A stretch of DNA of 33,372 bases from Candidatus Methylacidiphilales bacterium (GCA_028713655.1 JAQTNW010000039.1:1-33372), one strand, 5' to 3'. Positions 9,183 to 17,630 are shown, numbered from the stretch's first letter. Made by a program: numbers and translations. The notes: a model not told the origin generated them from the sequence alone.

Positions 9183-10855
9183 GCGTTCAGATAAGAGCGG
9201 TACACCGGCTCGAACATCTGGGATTGGATGTCCTGCTTTAAGTTGTCGGGCTTGGCGTGCGGGGAAAGCCCCAGCCGGTAAACCTCCTCCGCGACAGCCA
9301 TGGCAATCCGCAGCGAAACCGTGCGGATGGATTTAAGATCCGGGAAAACCCGGCCCAGGGCCAGGTCCTGTTCTCCAACCTCGGAGGCGAGGGCCCGGGC
9401 CGCGGCCAGAAACATGGAGTCGGTAACGTGGCTCGATTGGCTTGCCAGTACGCCCAGCCCCACGCCGGGGAATATATAGACATTATTGCCCTGGCCCGGA
9501 ACATGGGTGACTCCGTTGAGTGTGACGGGCGGGAAGGGGCTGCCGCTGGCAAAAATCGCCCTGCCTTCGCTCCAGGTATAGGCGTCCACCGCAGTGCATT
9601 CGGCTTTTGAAGTGGGGTTGGAGAGGGCAAAAATAACCGGACGCTTGTTGATGGAACTCATCGCTTTGACGATTTCCCGGGTGAAGACCGGGCCAATCCC
9701 CGCCACGCCGAACAAGGCGGTCGGCTTGACTTGCCGGATGGCGCCCAGCAGGTCGCGCGCAACATCGCCATCATGTACAAAGGGCAATTTGTGCGCGGCG
9801 GGTTTGTCACCCCTGTTTTTGACGAGCAAGCCGTTGGAATCGACAAACCAGCAGCGGCGCCGGGCTTCTTCCGTGGGAATGCCCTCCGATTCCAGCGCGT
9901 TGACGAACAATTGCGCGATCCCCGTGCCGGCCTCACCCGCGCCGAGGAAAAGGATTTTTTGGTCCCGCAGGGGCTGCCCGGTCAGCCTTGTGGCGGACAT
10001 CAGTCCCGCGAGGGCGACTGCCGCGGTTCCCTGGATGTCGTCATTGAAACAACAAATTTTTTCCCGGTAGCGGTGCAGCAACTGAAAGGCGTTGGCATTG
10101 GCGAAGTCTTCAAACTGCAACAGCGCGCCGGGGAACACCATTTGAACCGATTCGACAAATTCAGCTATGAAGGAATCGTAGGCCTCGCCACGGACGCGCT
10201 TTTGCTGCAGGCCGATGTACAAGGGATCGGTTAGCAGCTTTTCATTGTCAGTCCCGAGGTCCAGTGTGACGGGCAGGCAATAGTACGGATGCACTCCCGC
10301 GCAGGCGGTGTAGAGCGCCAGTTTCCCGATCGGAATGCCCATGCCGAGCGCTCCGAGGTCGCCCAATCCCAGGATGCGTTCGCCGTCCGTGACAACGATC
10401 ATGCGGACATCGCGGTTGGGCCAATGGCGCAGGATTTCCGGAAGACGGCCCTTGTCGCGGATGGTCAGCCAGAGTCCGCGCGGGCGGCGGAAAATGCTGC
10501 TGTATTCCAGGCAGGCCTGACCAACCGTTGGAGTGTAAATGATGGGCATCATCTCATCGAGATGGTCGAGCAGCAGCCGGTAGAAAAGGGTTTCGTTGCG
10601 GTGCTGCATGGTGGTCAGGAAAATGTATTTCTCCAGGTCGTTGTTTTTCCGGCGGAATTGTCCCAGGGCGCGGCCGACCTGCTGTTCCATGCCAAAAATG
10701 CGGGGCGGGAGCAGGCCGCGGAGCCCGAGCGCGTCGCGTTCCTCCTCGCTGAAAGCGGTGCCTTTATTAAGAAGGGAATTGGCCATGAGAGCCGTGCCGT
10801 TGGGGAGGTCACGTTGGCCGTAGGGGGAAAGTTTGGGCATCTGAGCAGGGTTCAT
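9179..10855 (-). CDS. maeA: Malic enzyme (oxaloacetate-decarboxylating malate dehydrogenase)
   Basis: The enzyme oxidatively decarboxylates malate to pyruvate and CO2, reducing NAD or NADP, and links the TCA cycle to pyruvate and lipid precursors. The 558-residue length matches the large, eukaryote-like/SfcA class rather than the short bacterial class. Visible signatures include IIYTPTVGQACLEYS with the catalytic tyrosine, FEDFANANAF and CCFNDDIQGTAAVALAGL with metal-binding acids. The Rossmann motif is FLGAGEAGTGIA, and the segment FALSNPTSKAECT is also present. The cofactor cannot be assigned by eye; the NAD form is a family-based guess. The gene is monocistronic and converges on the RelE/ParE-like toxin gene. 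Confidence 0.93.
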   Translation of the reverse strand: MNPAQMPKLSPYGQRDLPNGTALMANSLLNKGTAFSEEERDALGLRGLLPPRIFGMEQQVGRALGQFRRKNNDLEKYIFLTTMQHRNETLFYRLLLDHLDEMMPIIYTPTVGQACLEYSSIFRRPRGLWLTIRDKGRLPEILRHWPNRDVRMIVVTDGERILGLGDLGALGMGIPIGKLALYTACAGVHPYYCLPVTLDLGTDNEKLLTDPLYIGLQQKRVRGEAYDSFIAEFVESVQMVFPGALLQFEDFANANAFQLLHRYREKICCFNDDIQGTAAVALAGLMSATRLTGQPLRDQKILFLGAGEAGTGIAQLFVNALESEGIPTEEARRRCWFVDSNGLLVKNRGDKPAAHKLPFVHDGDVARDLLGAIRQVKPTALFGVAGIGPVFTREIVKAMSSINKRPVIFALSNPTSKAECTAVDAYTWSEGRAIFASGSPFPPVTLNGVTHVPGQGNNVYIFPGVGLGVLASQSSHVTDSMFLAAARALASEVGEQDLALGRVFPDLKSIRTVSLRIAMAVAEEVYRLGLSPHAKPDNLKQDIQSQMFEPVYRSYLNA

Positions 10856-11025
10856 AAGATAAGCATGAAGAAGAATATTTAATAATCAAGCTATCTAATA
10901 CATTAGATGGCATAATAAACGATTATGCTGGAATTTGGCGCTGGGAGTCGGGTTTGAGCCTGTGTGGCAAGGCGAGGGTTCAAATCCCTTTTCAAATGCG
11001 CCATAACCCGCTACCAAGTCAAACC

Positions 11026-11649
11026 ATGGCAATGCGTGAAGCGAGACCTTTTCTGTTGATTTTGGGAGTTTTGACCCTGGCCTTCGCCTTTTTCGCATGT
11101 TGGTCGGCAATCCTGCCCGCGCTTCTTTTCGTGTATGTGCTTTATTTTTTCCGCGACCCCGAGCGCACACCACCCGGCGACCCGCTTGCCATTGTCAGCG
11201 CGGCTGACGGGAAAGTCATAGCGGTGGACGAAGTGGCTGAGGACGCCTTCACCCGGACAAAGATGAAGCGCGTGGCGGTTTTTCTTTCGGTATTCGACGT
11301 GCATGTGAACAGGGCGCCTTATGCCGGGACCGTGAAAAAGCGGCATCATCATGCGGGCGAGTTTCTGGATGCACGGCTTCCGGAGGTGGATGTTAAAAAT
11401 GAGGCCATGAACTGGCTGTTGGAAACCGCCAGGGGCTCCCTGGTCCTCCGGCAAATTGCCGGATTGATTGCCCGGCGCATTGTGGCCTGGCGGAATGAGG
11501 GGGACGTGCTGCAAACCGGGGAGCGGTTCGGCATGATCCGTTTTGGTTCGCGCACGGATGTTTTTTTACCTCTCGATTGCGAGATAAAAGTCAAAATTGG
11601 AGATCGTGTGAAAGGCGGCGAGTCGGTGATCGCCCGCTGGAAACAATAA
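11026..11649 (+). CDS. psd: Phosphatidylserine decarboxylase, short form
   Basis: Psd converts phosphatidylserine to phosphatidylethanolamine at the membrane. The 207-residue protein is the short single-gene form. It has an N-terminal hydrophobic segment (PFLLILGVLTLAFAFFACWS), a conserved FDVHVNR motif and the self-cleavage site FGSR, where S175 becomes the pyruvoyl group. The ATG at 11026 was chosen because an earlier in-frame start at 10954 would add 24 non-conserved residues from a region with tRNA-like T-arm sequence. It lies 18 bases before pssA, which makes the substrate. Confidence 0.93.
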   Translation: MAMREARPFLLILGVLTLAFAFFACWSAILPALLFVYVLYFFRDPERTPPGDPLAIVSAADGKVIAVDEVAEDAFTRTKMKRVAVFLSVFDVHVNRAPYAGTVKKRHHHAGEFLDARLPEVDVKNEAMNWLLETARGSLVLRQIAGLIARRIVAWRNEGDVLQTGERFGMIRFGSRTDVFLPLDCEIKVKIGDRVKGGESVIARWKQ

Positions 11650-11667
11650 ACCGGGAATCCATTGCGT

Positions 11668-12504
11668 ATGAAAGAACATGAACCGAAGATGGTCTATGTG
11701 TTGCCGAGCCTGATGACAGCCGGCAATTTATTCTGCGGCTTCATGGCCGTGCTGAACATTTTTGAAGGCGCCATCCAGTGGAAAGCGCTGACGGTGGGTT
11801 GGGCGACGGGATCCGTCGGCTGGACTGTTTATTATGAACGGAGCCTGCTTTTCATCATAGGCGCCTTTCTCTTCGACATGCTGGACGGCAGACTGGCGCG
11901 ACTGGGAGGTCAGGAAAGCCCGTTTGGGCGCGAATTCGATTCCCTGGCCGACATTGTGTCCTTCGGGGTCGCTCCCGCCCTTCTGCTTTTCAAGATTGTG
12001 TTGTATGAATTGCCGAACCGGGCGGGCTGGTTCATAGCCTCCATTTACCTCGTGTGCGGGGCCCTGCGCCTGGCGCGGTTCAATGTGCTGGCCGCCACGC
12101 CCGGCAAGGGCGGGTTGAAGGATTTTACCGGCTTTCCCATACCCGCCGCTGCCGGCCTCATCGCATCGATCACCCTGTTGCTGCTGCATATCTACGAAAA
12201 CGACGGCGAAATCGGCAACTGGAAGTATGTGCTGGCGGCGCTGATGATTTTTCTCAGCTACATGATGTTCAGCAAATTCCACTACCCGAGTTTCAAGGCC
12301 CTGGACTGGCGCGCCCAGTTTTCGATCCCGCGCCTGCTGGCCTTTGTGCTGTGCATTGCGCTGGTGGTCATTTACTACCGCTTCAGCCTGGCAATCGTTT
12401 TTACCTGTTATTTGATCTATGGGTTTGTCAGGCCCTATGTCTCGAAGGCGTGGCGCTCCGACTTCGAGGAGGAAGACGAGGAAAATAACGGCTCCCCAGG
12501 CTGA
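11668..12504 (+). CDS. pssA: CDP-diacylglycerol-serine O-phosphatidyltransferase
   Basis: PssA transfers phosphatidyl from CDP-diacylglycerol to serine, giving phosphatidylserine, which Psd then decarboxylates. The 278-residue membrane protein has the CDP-alcohol phosphotransferase motif beginning D73-G-R-L-A-R, then G...EFDSLAD with the correct spacing, and about six to eight membrane helices. The ATG at 11668 was preferred to a TTG two codons earlier. Together with psd it makes the usual two-gene phosphatidylethanolamine operon. Confidence 0.95.
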   Translation: MKEHEPKMVYVLPSLMTAGNLFCGFMAVLNIFEGAIQWKALTVGWATGSVGWTVYYERSLLFIIGAFLFDMLDGRLARLGGQESPFGREFDSLADIVSFGVAPALLLFKIVLYELPNRAGWFIASIYLVCGALRLARFNVLAATPGKGGLKDFTGFPIPAAAGLIASITLLLLHIYENDGEIGNWKYVLAALMIFLSYMMFSKFHYPSFKALDWRAQFSIPRLLAFVLCIALVVIYYRFSLAIVFTCYLIYGFVRPYVSKAWRSDFEEEDEENNGSPG

Positions 12505-12642
12505 GTTGCATTATTCCCCGATGATTTTGACAAAACCTTTCGACGCGGAAACAATTCGGAGTATTACTGAGTGTATTCTTAACATGGAAAGGGTTTTAAA
12601 TTTGATCGGATAGCTAGTTGGCGGTAGGAGGTTCATCTCCAA

Positions 12643-13419
12643 ATGAAAAAGAACCGTCATCGGAAGAAGCAACACTCCTCTTCCGAACGCCGTTCAGTTG
12701 CAGTTTCCTGGTTCGAGGCAAAAAAGCCGGTTCTCCAGTATGCGGGAATCTTTGCGGGCCTTGTGCTCCTTTTTGCCCTTCTGTCGCTGACCCCGGCTTA
12801 TCAATCGCATATGGTCCGGGAAGTGGAATGGAACGTGAAGCTGGCGCGGGGGATGCTGTCTCTCTTTGGAGGAGGCGCATCAGTGGTTACGGGGGCCACG
12901 TTTTCTCGGGAAACCGAAGCGATTCTCGAAGTCAAACCGGAGTGTTTCAGCCTGTATTACTGCTGGCTATTTTGCCCTGCGGTGCTGGCCTTTCCGGCTC
13001 CACTACTCTGGCGGTTTGCAGGAGCATTACTGGGGTCGGTGATTTTATTGACCATGAATGTTCTGCGCGTCGGAAGCCTCTTTTGGGTCGGCAGCTATTA
13101 TCCGGGCTATTTTACCGCCGCGCATGATCAGTTCTGGCCTTTGCTTTCGCTCTTTGTGATAGCCGCCTTGATGGGAGGATGGCTGTTGGCTCTGCAAGAT
13201 CCCGCCAGCCAACAGACCGTCCTCACCTACGAGGGCCTGGGGCGCGTGAAGACTTTGGTCGATGGCGTTGGCACGATCAACTGGACTTATGACGCTGAGG
13301 GCAACCCGACGGATGTCACTCAGAGTAGCGCTAACATCCACCGCACTTTTGACGACCTAAGCCGCTTGCACACCTGCACCGACACTTCCGGCATCGAGCG
13401 GGGCCTTACGGAGCTGTAG
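12643..13419 (+). CDS. Exosortase-like membrane protein fused to YD-repeat (Rhs) sequence
   Basis: Residues 1 to about 184 look like a small exosortase/archaeosortase, a membrane transpeptidase-like enzyme thought to process proteins with C-terminal sorting tags. There are about five membrane helices, and the expected catalytic set can be placed at C101 (PECFSLYY; C107 and C111 nearby), R142 (NVLRV) and H161 (AAHDQFWP). From about residue 185 the sequence changes abruptly to YD repeats (LTYEGLGRVKTLVDGVG, WTYDAEGNPTDVTQ, RTFDDLSRL), which belong to Rhs shell proteins and not to exosortases. A strong AGGAGG at 12626-12631 supports the ATG at 12643. The fusion looks like a recombination product. 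An alternative reading is that the enzyme still works and the tail is harmless. Confidence 0.72.
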   Translation: MKKNRHRKKQHSSSERRSVAVSWFEAKKPVLQYAGIFAGLVLLFALLSLTPAYQSHMVREVEWNVKLARGMLSLFGGGASVVTGATFSRETEAILEVKPECFSLYYCWLFCPAVLAFPAPLLWRFAGALLGSVILLTMNVLRVGSLFWVGSYYPGYFTAAHDQFWPLLSLFVIAALMGGWLLALQDPASQQTVLTYEGLGRVKTLVDGVGTINWTYDAEGNPTDVTQSSANIHRTFDDLSRLHTCTDTSGIERGLTEL

Positions 13420-13517
13420 GCGCTGCCGTCTATTATTTAATCGACAGCTTTTACCCGGGGGAGGTGCAAAACAATTCGCACATGAAATTTTGTCACGTGA
13501 AGCACAGTTGCCAGTAA
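13404..13517 (+). pseudogene. Probable remnant of an Rhs C-terminal tip, out of frame
   Basis: In the frame two bases on from the YD tail of the exosortase-like gene, 13404-13517 reads GPYGAVGAAVYYLIDSFYPG and continues for 18 residues to a TAA. The 'GAAVYYLIDSFYPG' pattern is the kind of hydrophobic, Gly/Ala-rich stretch often seen after the Rhs core. The YD tail ends in the other frame at 13419. I infer a frameshift or deletion that broke an Rhs C-terminus. The resemblance is from memory of the family, not a search. Confidence 0.4.
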
Positions 13518-13613
13518 TAATCCCATGAATTTATTTCTGGGAAATGCCAAATTTGAACTTTAAGATTTCGATTCGCTAAAGTTATGAATTTTGTCCTTAA
13601 GAAATATGCTGCC

Positions 13614-14030
13614 ATGAAACGACTATACTATTACACGTTCTATTGCCTCTATAAATTTGCGGCGAAATCATGCACTGAGGGTTGGAAGCAGTGGTATGGA
13701 GTGGCATTGATTACGCTAATTGAATTGTGGCTGCTTGGGATAGTAGATCTTTGGTGTGAAATTTGGACGGGCCACTCATATTTTTTTAGTTTGGGCCGTC
13801 CGGCTCTATTAATTATAGCAGCGGTAATTTATGCGCTAAATTACTATCCAACAATCGCGCATGCCAGGTGGCGGCTATATGCGAACGAGTTCGACAATCT
13901 GGATCAGGGGCAGCGCGTCAGATGGGTGATTGCAATTATTACCGGAATTGCCTGCACAATCGCGTTGCTATTCTACTCATTTCACGTATTTGGTGAAAAA
14001 ATGAGCGCACTGCGTGCTGCTGCACATTGA
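13614..14030 (+). CDS. Small membrane protein, possible Rhs immunity protein
   Basis: Function is unknown. The 138-residue protein (from the ATG at 13614; an ATG at 13584 is also in frame) starts MKRLYYYTFYCLYKFAAKS and has about three membrane helices: GVALITLIELWLLGIVDL, ALLIIAAVIYALNYY and WVIAIITGIACTIALLFYS. It is the first of four AT-rich small membrane-protein genes right after a broken Rhs end, the position where immunity genes are found. That role is inferred from context only. Confidence 0.6.
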   Translation: MKRLYYYTFYCLYKFAAKSCTEGWKQWYGVALITLIELWLLGIVDLWCEIWTGHSYFFSLGRPALLIIAAVIYALNYYPTIAHARWRLYANEFDNLDQGQRVRWVIAIITGIACTIALLFYSFHVFGEKMSALRAAAH

Positions 14031-14181
14031 AGAATTTTGCAAAGCATGAAGGCCTTACTCCCAATTCAATTCTCAACGAACGATATTGTAAAATGTTAGT
14101 CAAACAAAAATGGCGGAACAATCGCACTGCGAGGATTTACAGCCATCCATTGCAACCGCATTTCCCAAGCTACGAGGAAAC

Positions 14182-14658
14182 ATGAAGAGAGAAAACATTG
14201 ACCACTTCGCGACTCAAAGCGTATGGGGAATGATTGGCTTGTCGCTCATCACGCTCACATTTTACTTCCCGTTCTGGCTGCGGAAGACTTCCCGTATTGT
14301 CAACGAGCTTTTGCCGTCAAATCCAATCGGCGCATGGTACTTTCCCGTCGGCATCATTTTGACGGCGCTCAACTTCGGAATGCTCATTCCAGAAATGCTG
14401 ACTGACGACGATCCTACCGTCATGATAGTGAGCAAACTTCTCAATCGCATCGATACCGTATTTGTCATTTTTTGGGCGTTCAAAATCCGGAATAGGATAC
14501 ATGTGATTCTGGAATCGGAAAAGAAGACGCCCCTCTGGTTCAACACCTTTTGGACATTTTTCTTCCAGATGTTTTACATCCAATTTCGGATCAACAGGAT
14601 CAAGAAAGCCCAACAAACGAATACACGGGAGGCCACCCCTGTTGCACAGGATCCGTAA
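14182..14658 (+). CDS. Small multi-pass membrane protein (DUF4234-like)
   Basis: The 158-residue protein begins MKRENIDHFATQSVWGMIGL and carries membrane segments near residues 14-32, 51-70, 88-107 and 123-135. The start pattern 'WG...L.LITL.FYFPFWL' resembles DUF4234-type membrane proteins, a family of unknown function. I chose the ATG at 14182 because a GAGGAAA sequence lies 4-10 bases upstream; an ATG at 14110 is possible. It is the second gene of the AT-rich run and could be an orphan immunity gene. Confidence 0.6.
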   Translation: MKRENIDHFATQSVWGMIGLSLITLTFYFPFWLRKTSRIVNELLPSNPIGAWYFPVGIILTALNFGMLIPEMLTDDDPTVMIVSKLLNRIDTVFVIFWAFKIRNRIHVILESEKKTPLWFNTFWTFFFQMFYIQFRINRIKKAQQTNTREATPVAQDP

Positions 14659-14691
14659 TTTTTGGCAGAGAAACAAGAATAACGTTTCCAG

Positions 14692-15150
14692 ATGAAATCT
14701 GCATTGCGATACCTGATTTTGGCAACAACTGCCGTCGTCTCAATTTCGATTGCACATAGGTTTTGGATTAAATTCCAATCTGTGGCGCCAGAACGGCGAA
14801 TCAATGTTTCGTTCCTGGCGTTTGGTTATACACTATTGATCGGCAACGCTCTCTATGCGGCAACACGCATTTTTGAGCGCAATGCAGTGAAGATACAAAT
14901 ATGGCCATTACTCTTGCGTATTATTGCAGCTATCTTCCTAACAATAGGGAATATATGCGGAGTTACTTATGTGATTAAATATAACAGATTAGCTACACTA
15001 CAAAGACCCGTTATATGGACGGATTTATTCGTGCTTATCTTTTTGTATTATACCTTAATATGGCTCTTCAGAAATCGTCCAATAACGCATTTCGATCTAT
15101 GCCTAGGCTTGGGATCTTTTGCCACATGGTATCTAGCTACATTCCACTAA
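14692..15150 (+). CDS. Hypothetical four-helix membrane protein
   Basis: This 152-residue protein of unknown function has about four membrane helices: residues 5-22, 42-58, 72-95 (LLLRIIAAIFLTIGNICGVTYV) and 109-123. No catalytic motif is seen. Its AT-rich composition and rare-codon use match its two upstream neighbours and differ from the metabolic genes of the window, which suggests the run was acquired together. Confidence 0.55.
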   Translation: MKSALRYLILATTAVVSISIAHRFWIKFQSVAPERRINVSFLAFGYTLLIGNALYAATRIFERNAVKIQIWPLLLRIIAAIFLTIGNICGVTYVIKYNRLATLQRPVIWTDLFVLIFLYYTLIWLFRNRPITHFDLCLGLGSFATWYLATFH

Positions 15151-15167
15151 GAGTCGAGGATTGAGCA

Positions 15168-15533
15168 ATGAATGAAAAGACCATGTCCCGCTTTTCAAAA
15201 GCCTATTTGTTTGTTGTCTGGCTATTGCCGCTGCTTATTTTCATCATGCCGTTTGCAGGCCTTTTATTTGCCTCCTCTTATTACGCGCCACTCGCTACAA
15301 AGCCGGGGTTGATATTGTCATGTTTCGGCTTTTTGGGAGATGCGATTCTTCTCCTACTCCTGCATCTTATTTGGATCACGTTTACATGGACTAAATGCCG
15401 AAAACTTTCAGCTTGGATTCTTTACCCCTTGCGCGCCACACTCTGTGTTTGCTGTTTATTGCTAACTGTGATGGCATTCAGCATCTTTTATTTGGGGCCA
15501 CCCTGCTTAGTTTATGTTTCTCGTGAAAATTGA
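15168..15533 (+). CDS. Hypothetical three-helix membrane protein
   Basis: This 121-residue protein of unknown function is dominated by three hydrophobic segments: FVVWLLPLLIFIMPFAGLLF, a Leu-rich one around residues 58-70 and one near 85-105. It starts 17 bases after the preceding gene and is the last of the four small membrane-protein genes. No homologous family is recognised. A start at the second ATG (15183) is possible. Confidence 0.55.
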   Translation: MNEKTMSRFSKAYLFVVWLLPLLIFIMPFAGLLFASSYYAPLATKPGLILSCFGFLGDAILLLLLHLIWITFTWTKCRKLSAWILYPLRATLCVCCLLLTVMAFSIFYLGPPCLVYVSREN

Positions 15534-15568
15534 CAAAGTGTTAAATGGGGAATGGAGTCAACGCTTGT

Positions 15569-15985
15569 TTATTCTCCAATAATTTTTACCAGGACGCGCT
15601 TTTTGCGTTTGCCGTCGAACTCGCCGTAAAAAATCTGTTCCCAGGGGCCGAAATCCAGCTTCCCCTTCGTGACGGCGACAACAACCTCCCGGCCCATGAC
15701 GGTCCGCTTGAGATGTGCGTCGGCATTGTCCTCGTAGCCGTTGTGTTTGTACTGCGAGTGCGGCTTTTCGGGAGCCAGCTTTTCGAGCCAGGTTTCAAAA
15801 TCCTGATGCAGGCCTGATTCGTCGTCGTTGATGAAAACGCTGGCGCTGATGTGCATGGCGTTTACCAAACAAAGTCCTTCCTTGATACCACTGTCCTGCA
15901 GGCATTGTTGCACCTGGTCGGTGATGTTGACAAAGGCGCGGCGTTGCGGGATTTCAAACCAGAGTTCGTGTCGATGGCTTTTCAT
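15569..15985 (-). CDS. YjbQ / UPF0047 family protein
   Basis: The 138-residue protein matches the YjbQ family closely: [57 protein letters not shown] and the closing [15 protein letters not shown] motif. Family members are small beta-rich trimers, and a weak thiamin-phosphate synthase activity has been proposed for some. The true role is unsettled. The conserved 'HTT' is AMHISAS here, a mild departure. It is monocistronic and convergent with the small-membrane-protein run. Confidence 0.88.
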   Translation of the reverse strand: MKSHRHELWFEIPQRRAFVNITDQVQQCLQDSGIKEGLCLVNAMHISASVFINDDESGLHQDFETWLEKLAPEKPHSQYKHNGYEDNADAHLKRTVMGREVVVAVTKGKLDFGPWEQIFYGEFDGKRKKRVLVKIIGE

Positions 15986-16027
15986 AGTATGGATAAAATA
16001 CAGCTATTACCCGCGAAAGAACGGAAA

Positions 16028-16150
16028 AAACCCAGAGAAAACAGGTTTTTACAGGAAGGACGCGAAGGATCGCAAAGAATGAAAATCGAATTCAAAACCC
16101 CGGCTTTCCGGCTTTGAGCCTCTGCGATCTTCCTGTAAATCCCCGGGTTT
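16028..16150. repeat. Imperfect long inverted repeat upstream of the deoxyhypusine-synthase-like gene
   Basis: TTTACAGGAAG (16048-16058) pairs with CTTCCTGTAAA (16129-16139). GATCGCA (16068-16074) pairs with TGCGATC (16123-16129), and AAACCC (16028-16033) pairs with GGGTTT (16145-16150). The sequence TTCCTGTAAATCC at 16130-16142 recurs at 27712-27724 after the O-antigen-ligase-like gene. It appears to be one copy of a dispersed non-coding element. Confidence 0.6.
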
Positions 16151-16200
16151 GACCGAGAATTCTTGTCAGATTCCGGTTAAAGCCTTTTAATCCCTGTGCC

Positions 16201-17175
16201 ATGAAAAAAGGACCCATCTCCCAGTTCATCCAGCATCATTACCGTCACTTCAATGCGGCCGCCCTTGTGGACGCCGCAAAAGGCTATGAGGCCCATCTGG
16301 AGGCCGGAGGAAAAATGATGGTGACGCTGGCGGGCGCCATGAGCACGGCGGAGCTGGGGGTTTCCCTCGCGGAAATGATCCGTCAGGACAAAATCCAGAT
16401 CATCTCCTGCACCGGCGCCAACCTCGAAGAGGACCTGATGAACCTTGTGGCGCACAGCCATTACCAGCGCATCCCGGGCTATCGCGATTTGACTCCCAAG
16501 GACGAATGGAAACTGCTCGAGGGCGGCTTGAACCGGGTGACCGACACCTGCATCCCGGAAGAGGAAGCATTCCGCCGCCTGCAGAAACACATTTATGAAT
16601 TATGGAAAGCGGCCGACAAAAAAGGCGAGCGCGCATTCCCGCATGAGTTCATGTACGAAATGATCCGCAGCGGCGTGTTGAAGCAATATTATGAAATCGA
16701 TCCCAAGGACTCCTGGATGATCGCTGCGGCTGAAAAGAATCTGCCGATTGTTGTGGGCGGTTGGGAAGATTCCACAATGGGCAATATTTTTGCCTCGTAT
16801 GTGATCAAAAACGACATCAAAGCCACCACGATGAAAAGCGGGATCGAATATATGGTCTTTCTAGCCGATTGGTATCGCAAAAATTCCGGGGGCAAGGGCG
16901 TCGGCTTTTTCCAGATCGGCGGGGGCATTGCGGGCGACTTCCCGATCTGTGTGGTGCCCATGATGTACCAGGATCTGGAATGGCACGACGTGCCGTTCTG
17001 GTCCTACTTTTGCCAGATCAGCGACAGCACCACGAGTTACGGTTCCTATTCCGGCGCCGTGCCGAATGAAAAGATCACCTGGGGCAAACTGGGAATCGAC
17101 ACGCCGAAATTCATCGTGGAGTCCGACGCCACCATCGTCGCGCCTTTGATTTTTGCGTATTTGCTGGGCTGGTAA
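16201..17175 (+). CDS. Deoxyhypusine synthase family protein
   Basis: True deoxyhypusine synthase moves an aminobutyl group from spermidine to a lysine of eIF5A. Bacteria lack eIF5A, and bacterial homologues are thought to act in polyamine chemistry, such as homospermidine formation. The 324-residue protein shows VTLAGAMSTAELG, ISCTGANLEEDL, the GGG(I)AGDFPICVV segment and SDSTTSYGSYSGAVPNE. These are followed by TWGK, whose K296 aligns with the catalytic lysine of the eukaryotic enzyme. The ATG at 16201 is well placed. No other polyamine gene is adjacent, so the substrate is not set by context. Confidence 0.9.
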   Translation: MKKGPISQFIQHHYRHFNAAALVDAAKGYEAHLEAGGKMMVTLAGAMSTAELGVSLAEMIRQDKIQIISCTGANLEEDLMNLVAHSHYQRIPGYRDLTPKDEWKLLEGGLNRVTDTCIPEEEAFRRLQKHIYELWKAADKKGERAFPHEFMYEMIRSGVLKQYYEIDPKDSWMIAAAEKNLPIVVGGWEDSTMGNIFASYVIKNDIKATTMKSGIEYMVFLADWYRKNSGGKGVGFFQIGGGIAGDFPICVVPMMYQDLEWHDVPFWSYFCQISDSTTSYGSYSGAVPNEKITWGKLGIDTPKFIVESDATIVAPLIFAYLLGW

Positions 17176-17186
17176 AATGGGGCTCC

Positions 17187-17630
17187 ATGAGAATCCCGCT
17201 GATTTGGATTCTTTGTTGTCTGGCTTTGTTCGGCGCAATGAGAGCAACGCAGGCGGCTGAGTCATCCCATCCTCCTGCTGAGGCCTTTTCCGGGGAATAT
17301 ATCCTGATCGGCAGGAAACCCGATTCCGGCGCCACGTATTCGGGCCGGGTCATTTTTCAACAAAGCAAACAGAAGCCCGATACGTTTGATGTCACCCGGA
17401 TCGTGGACGGGCAGACGATCCGCGGGAGCGCATTTTTTGACAGCGTTGCCGGCTCCGATAAAATTCCGGTCCTCAGGATGCGTTTTTTACTGGAACACTA
17501 TTCTTATGAGGGTATTTATCGATGGACGAGCGATCCTGACAATTATTTCAGACTGACAGGTTATGTTTATCTGTCGGGCGGCAGCGCGAAGTCGCCCGGC
17601 CTCGAAGCGTTGTTTCCCTGCATGAAATGA
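17187..17630 (+). CDS. Hypothetical exported protein
   Basis: This 147-residue protein of unknown function has an N-terminal signal peptide (IPLIWILCCLALFGAM, cleavage likely near TQAAES). The mature part is beta-rich: FSGEYILIGRKPDSGATYSG, VIFQQSKQ, then YEGIYRWTSDPDNYFRLTGY. A lipocalin-like or small beta-barrel fold is possible but not shown. It starts 11 bases after the deoxyhypusine-synthase-like gene and its stop overlaps the next start by four bases (ATGA), so the three genes may form an operon. Confidence 0.7.
   Translation: MRIPLIWILCCLALFGAMRATQAAESSHPPAEAFSGEYILIGRKPDSGATYSGRVIFQQSKQKPDTFDVTRIVDGQTIRGSAFFDSVAGSDKIPVLRMRFLLEHYSYEGIYRWTSDPDNYFRLTGYVYLSGGSAKSPGLEALFPCMK

Noticed and set aside
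9594-10882. Several plus-strand open frames of 150-200 codons over the malic enzyme gene
   Set aside because: They are antisense shadows caused by GC-rich codons; the minus-strand gene has a full set of malic enzyme motifs.
12527-12555. TTGACA with a possible -10 (AACAAT) at 17-base spacing before the exosortase-like gene
   Set aside because: The -10 hexamer is a weak match, and the sigma factor use of this lineage is unknown, so I do not list it as a promoter.
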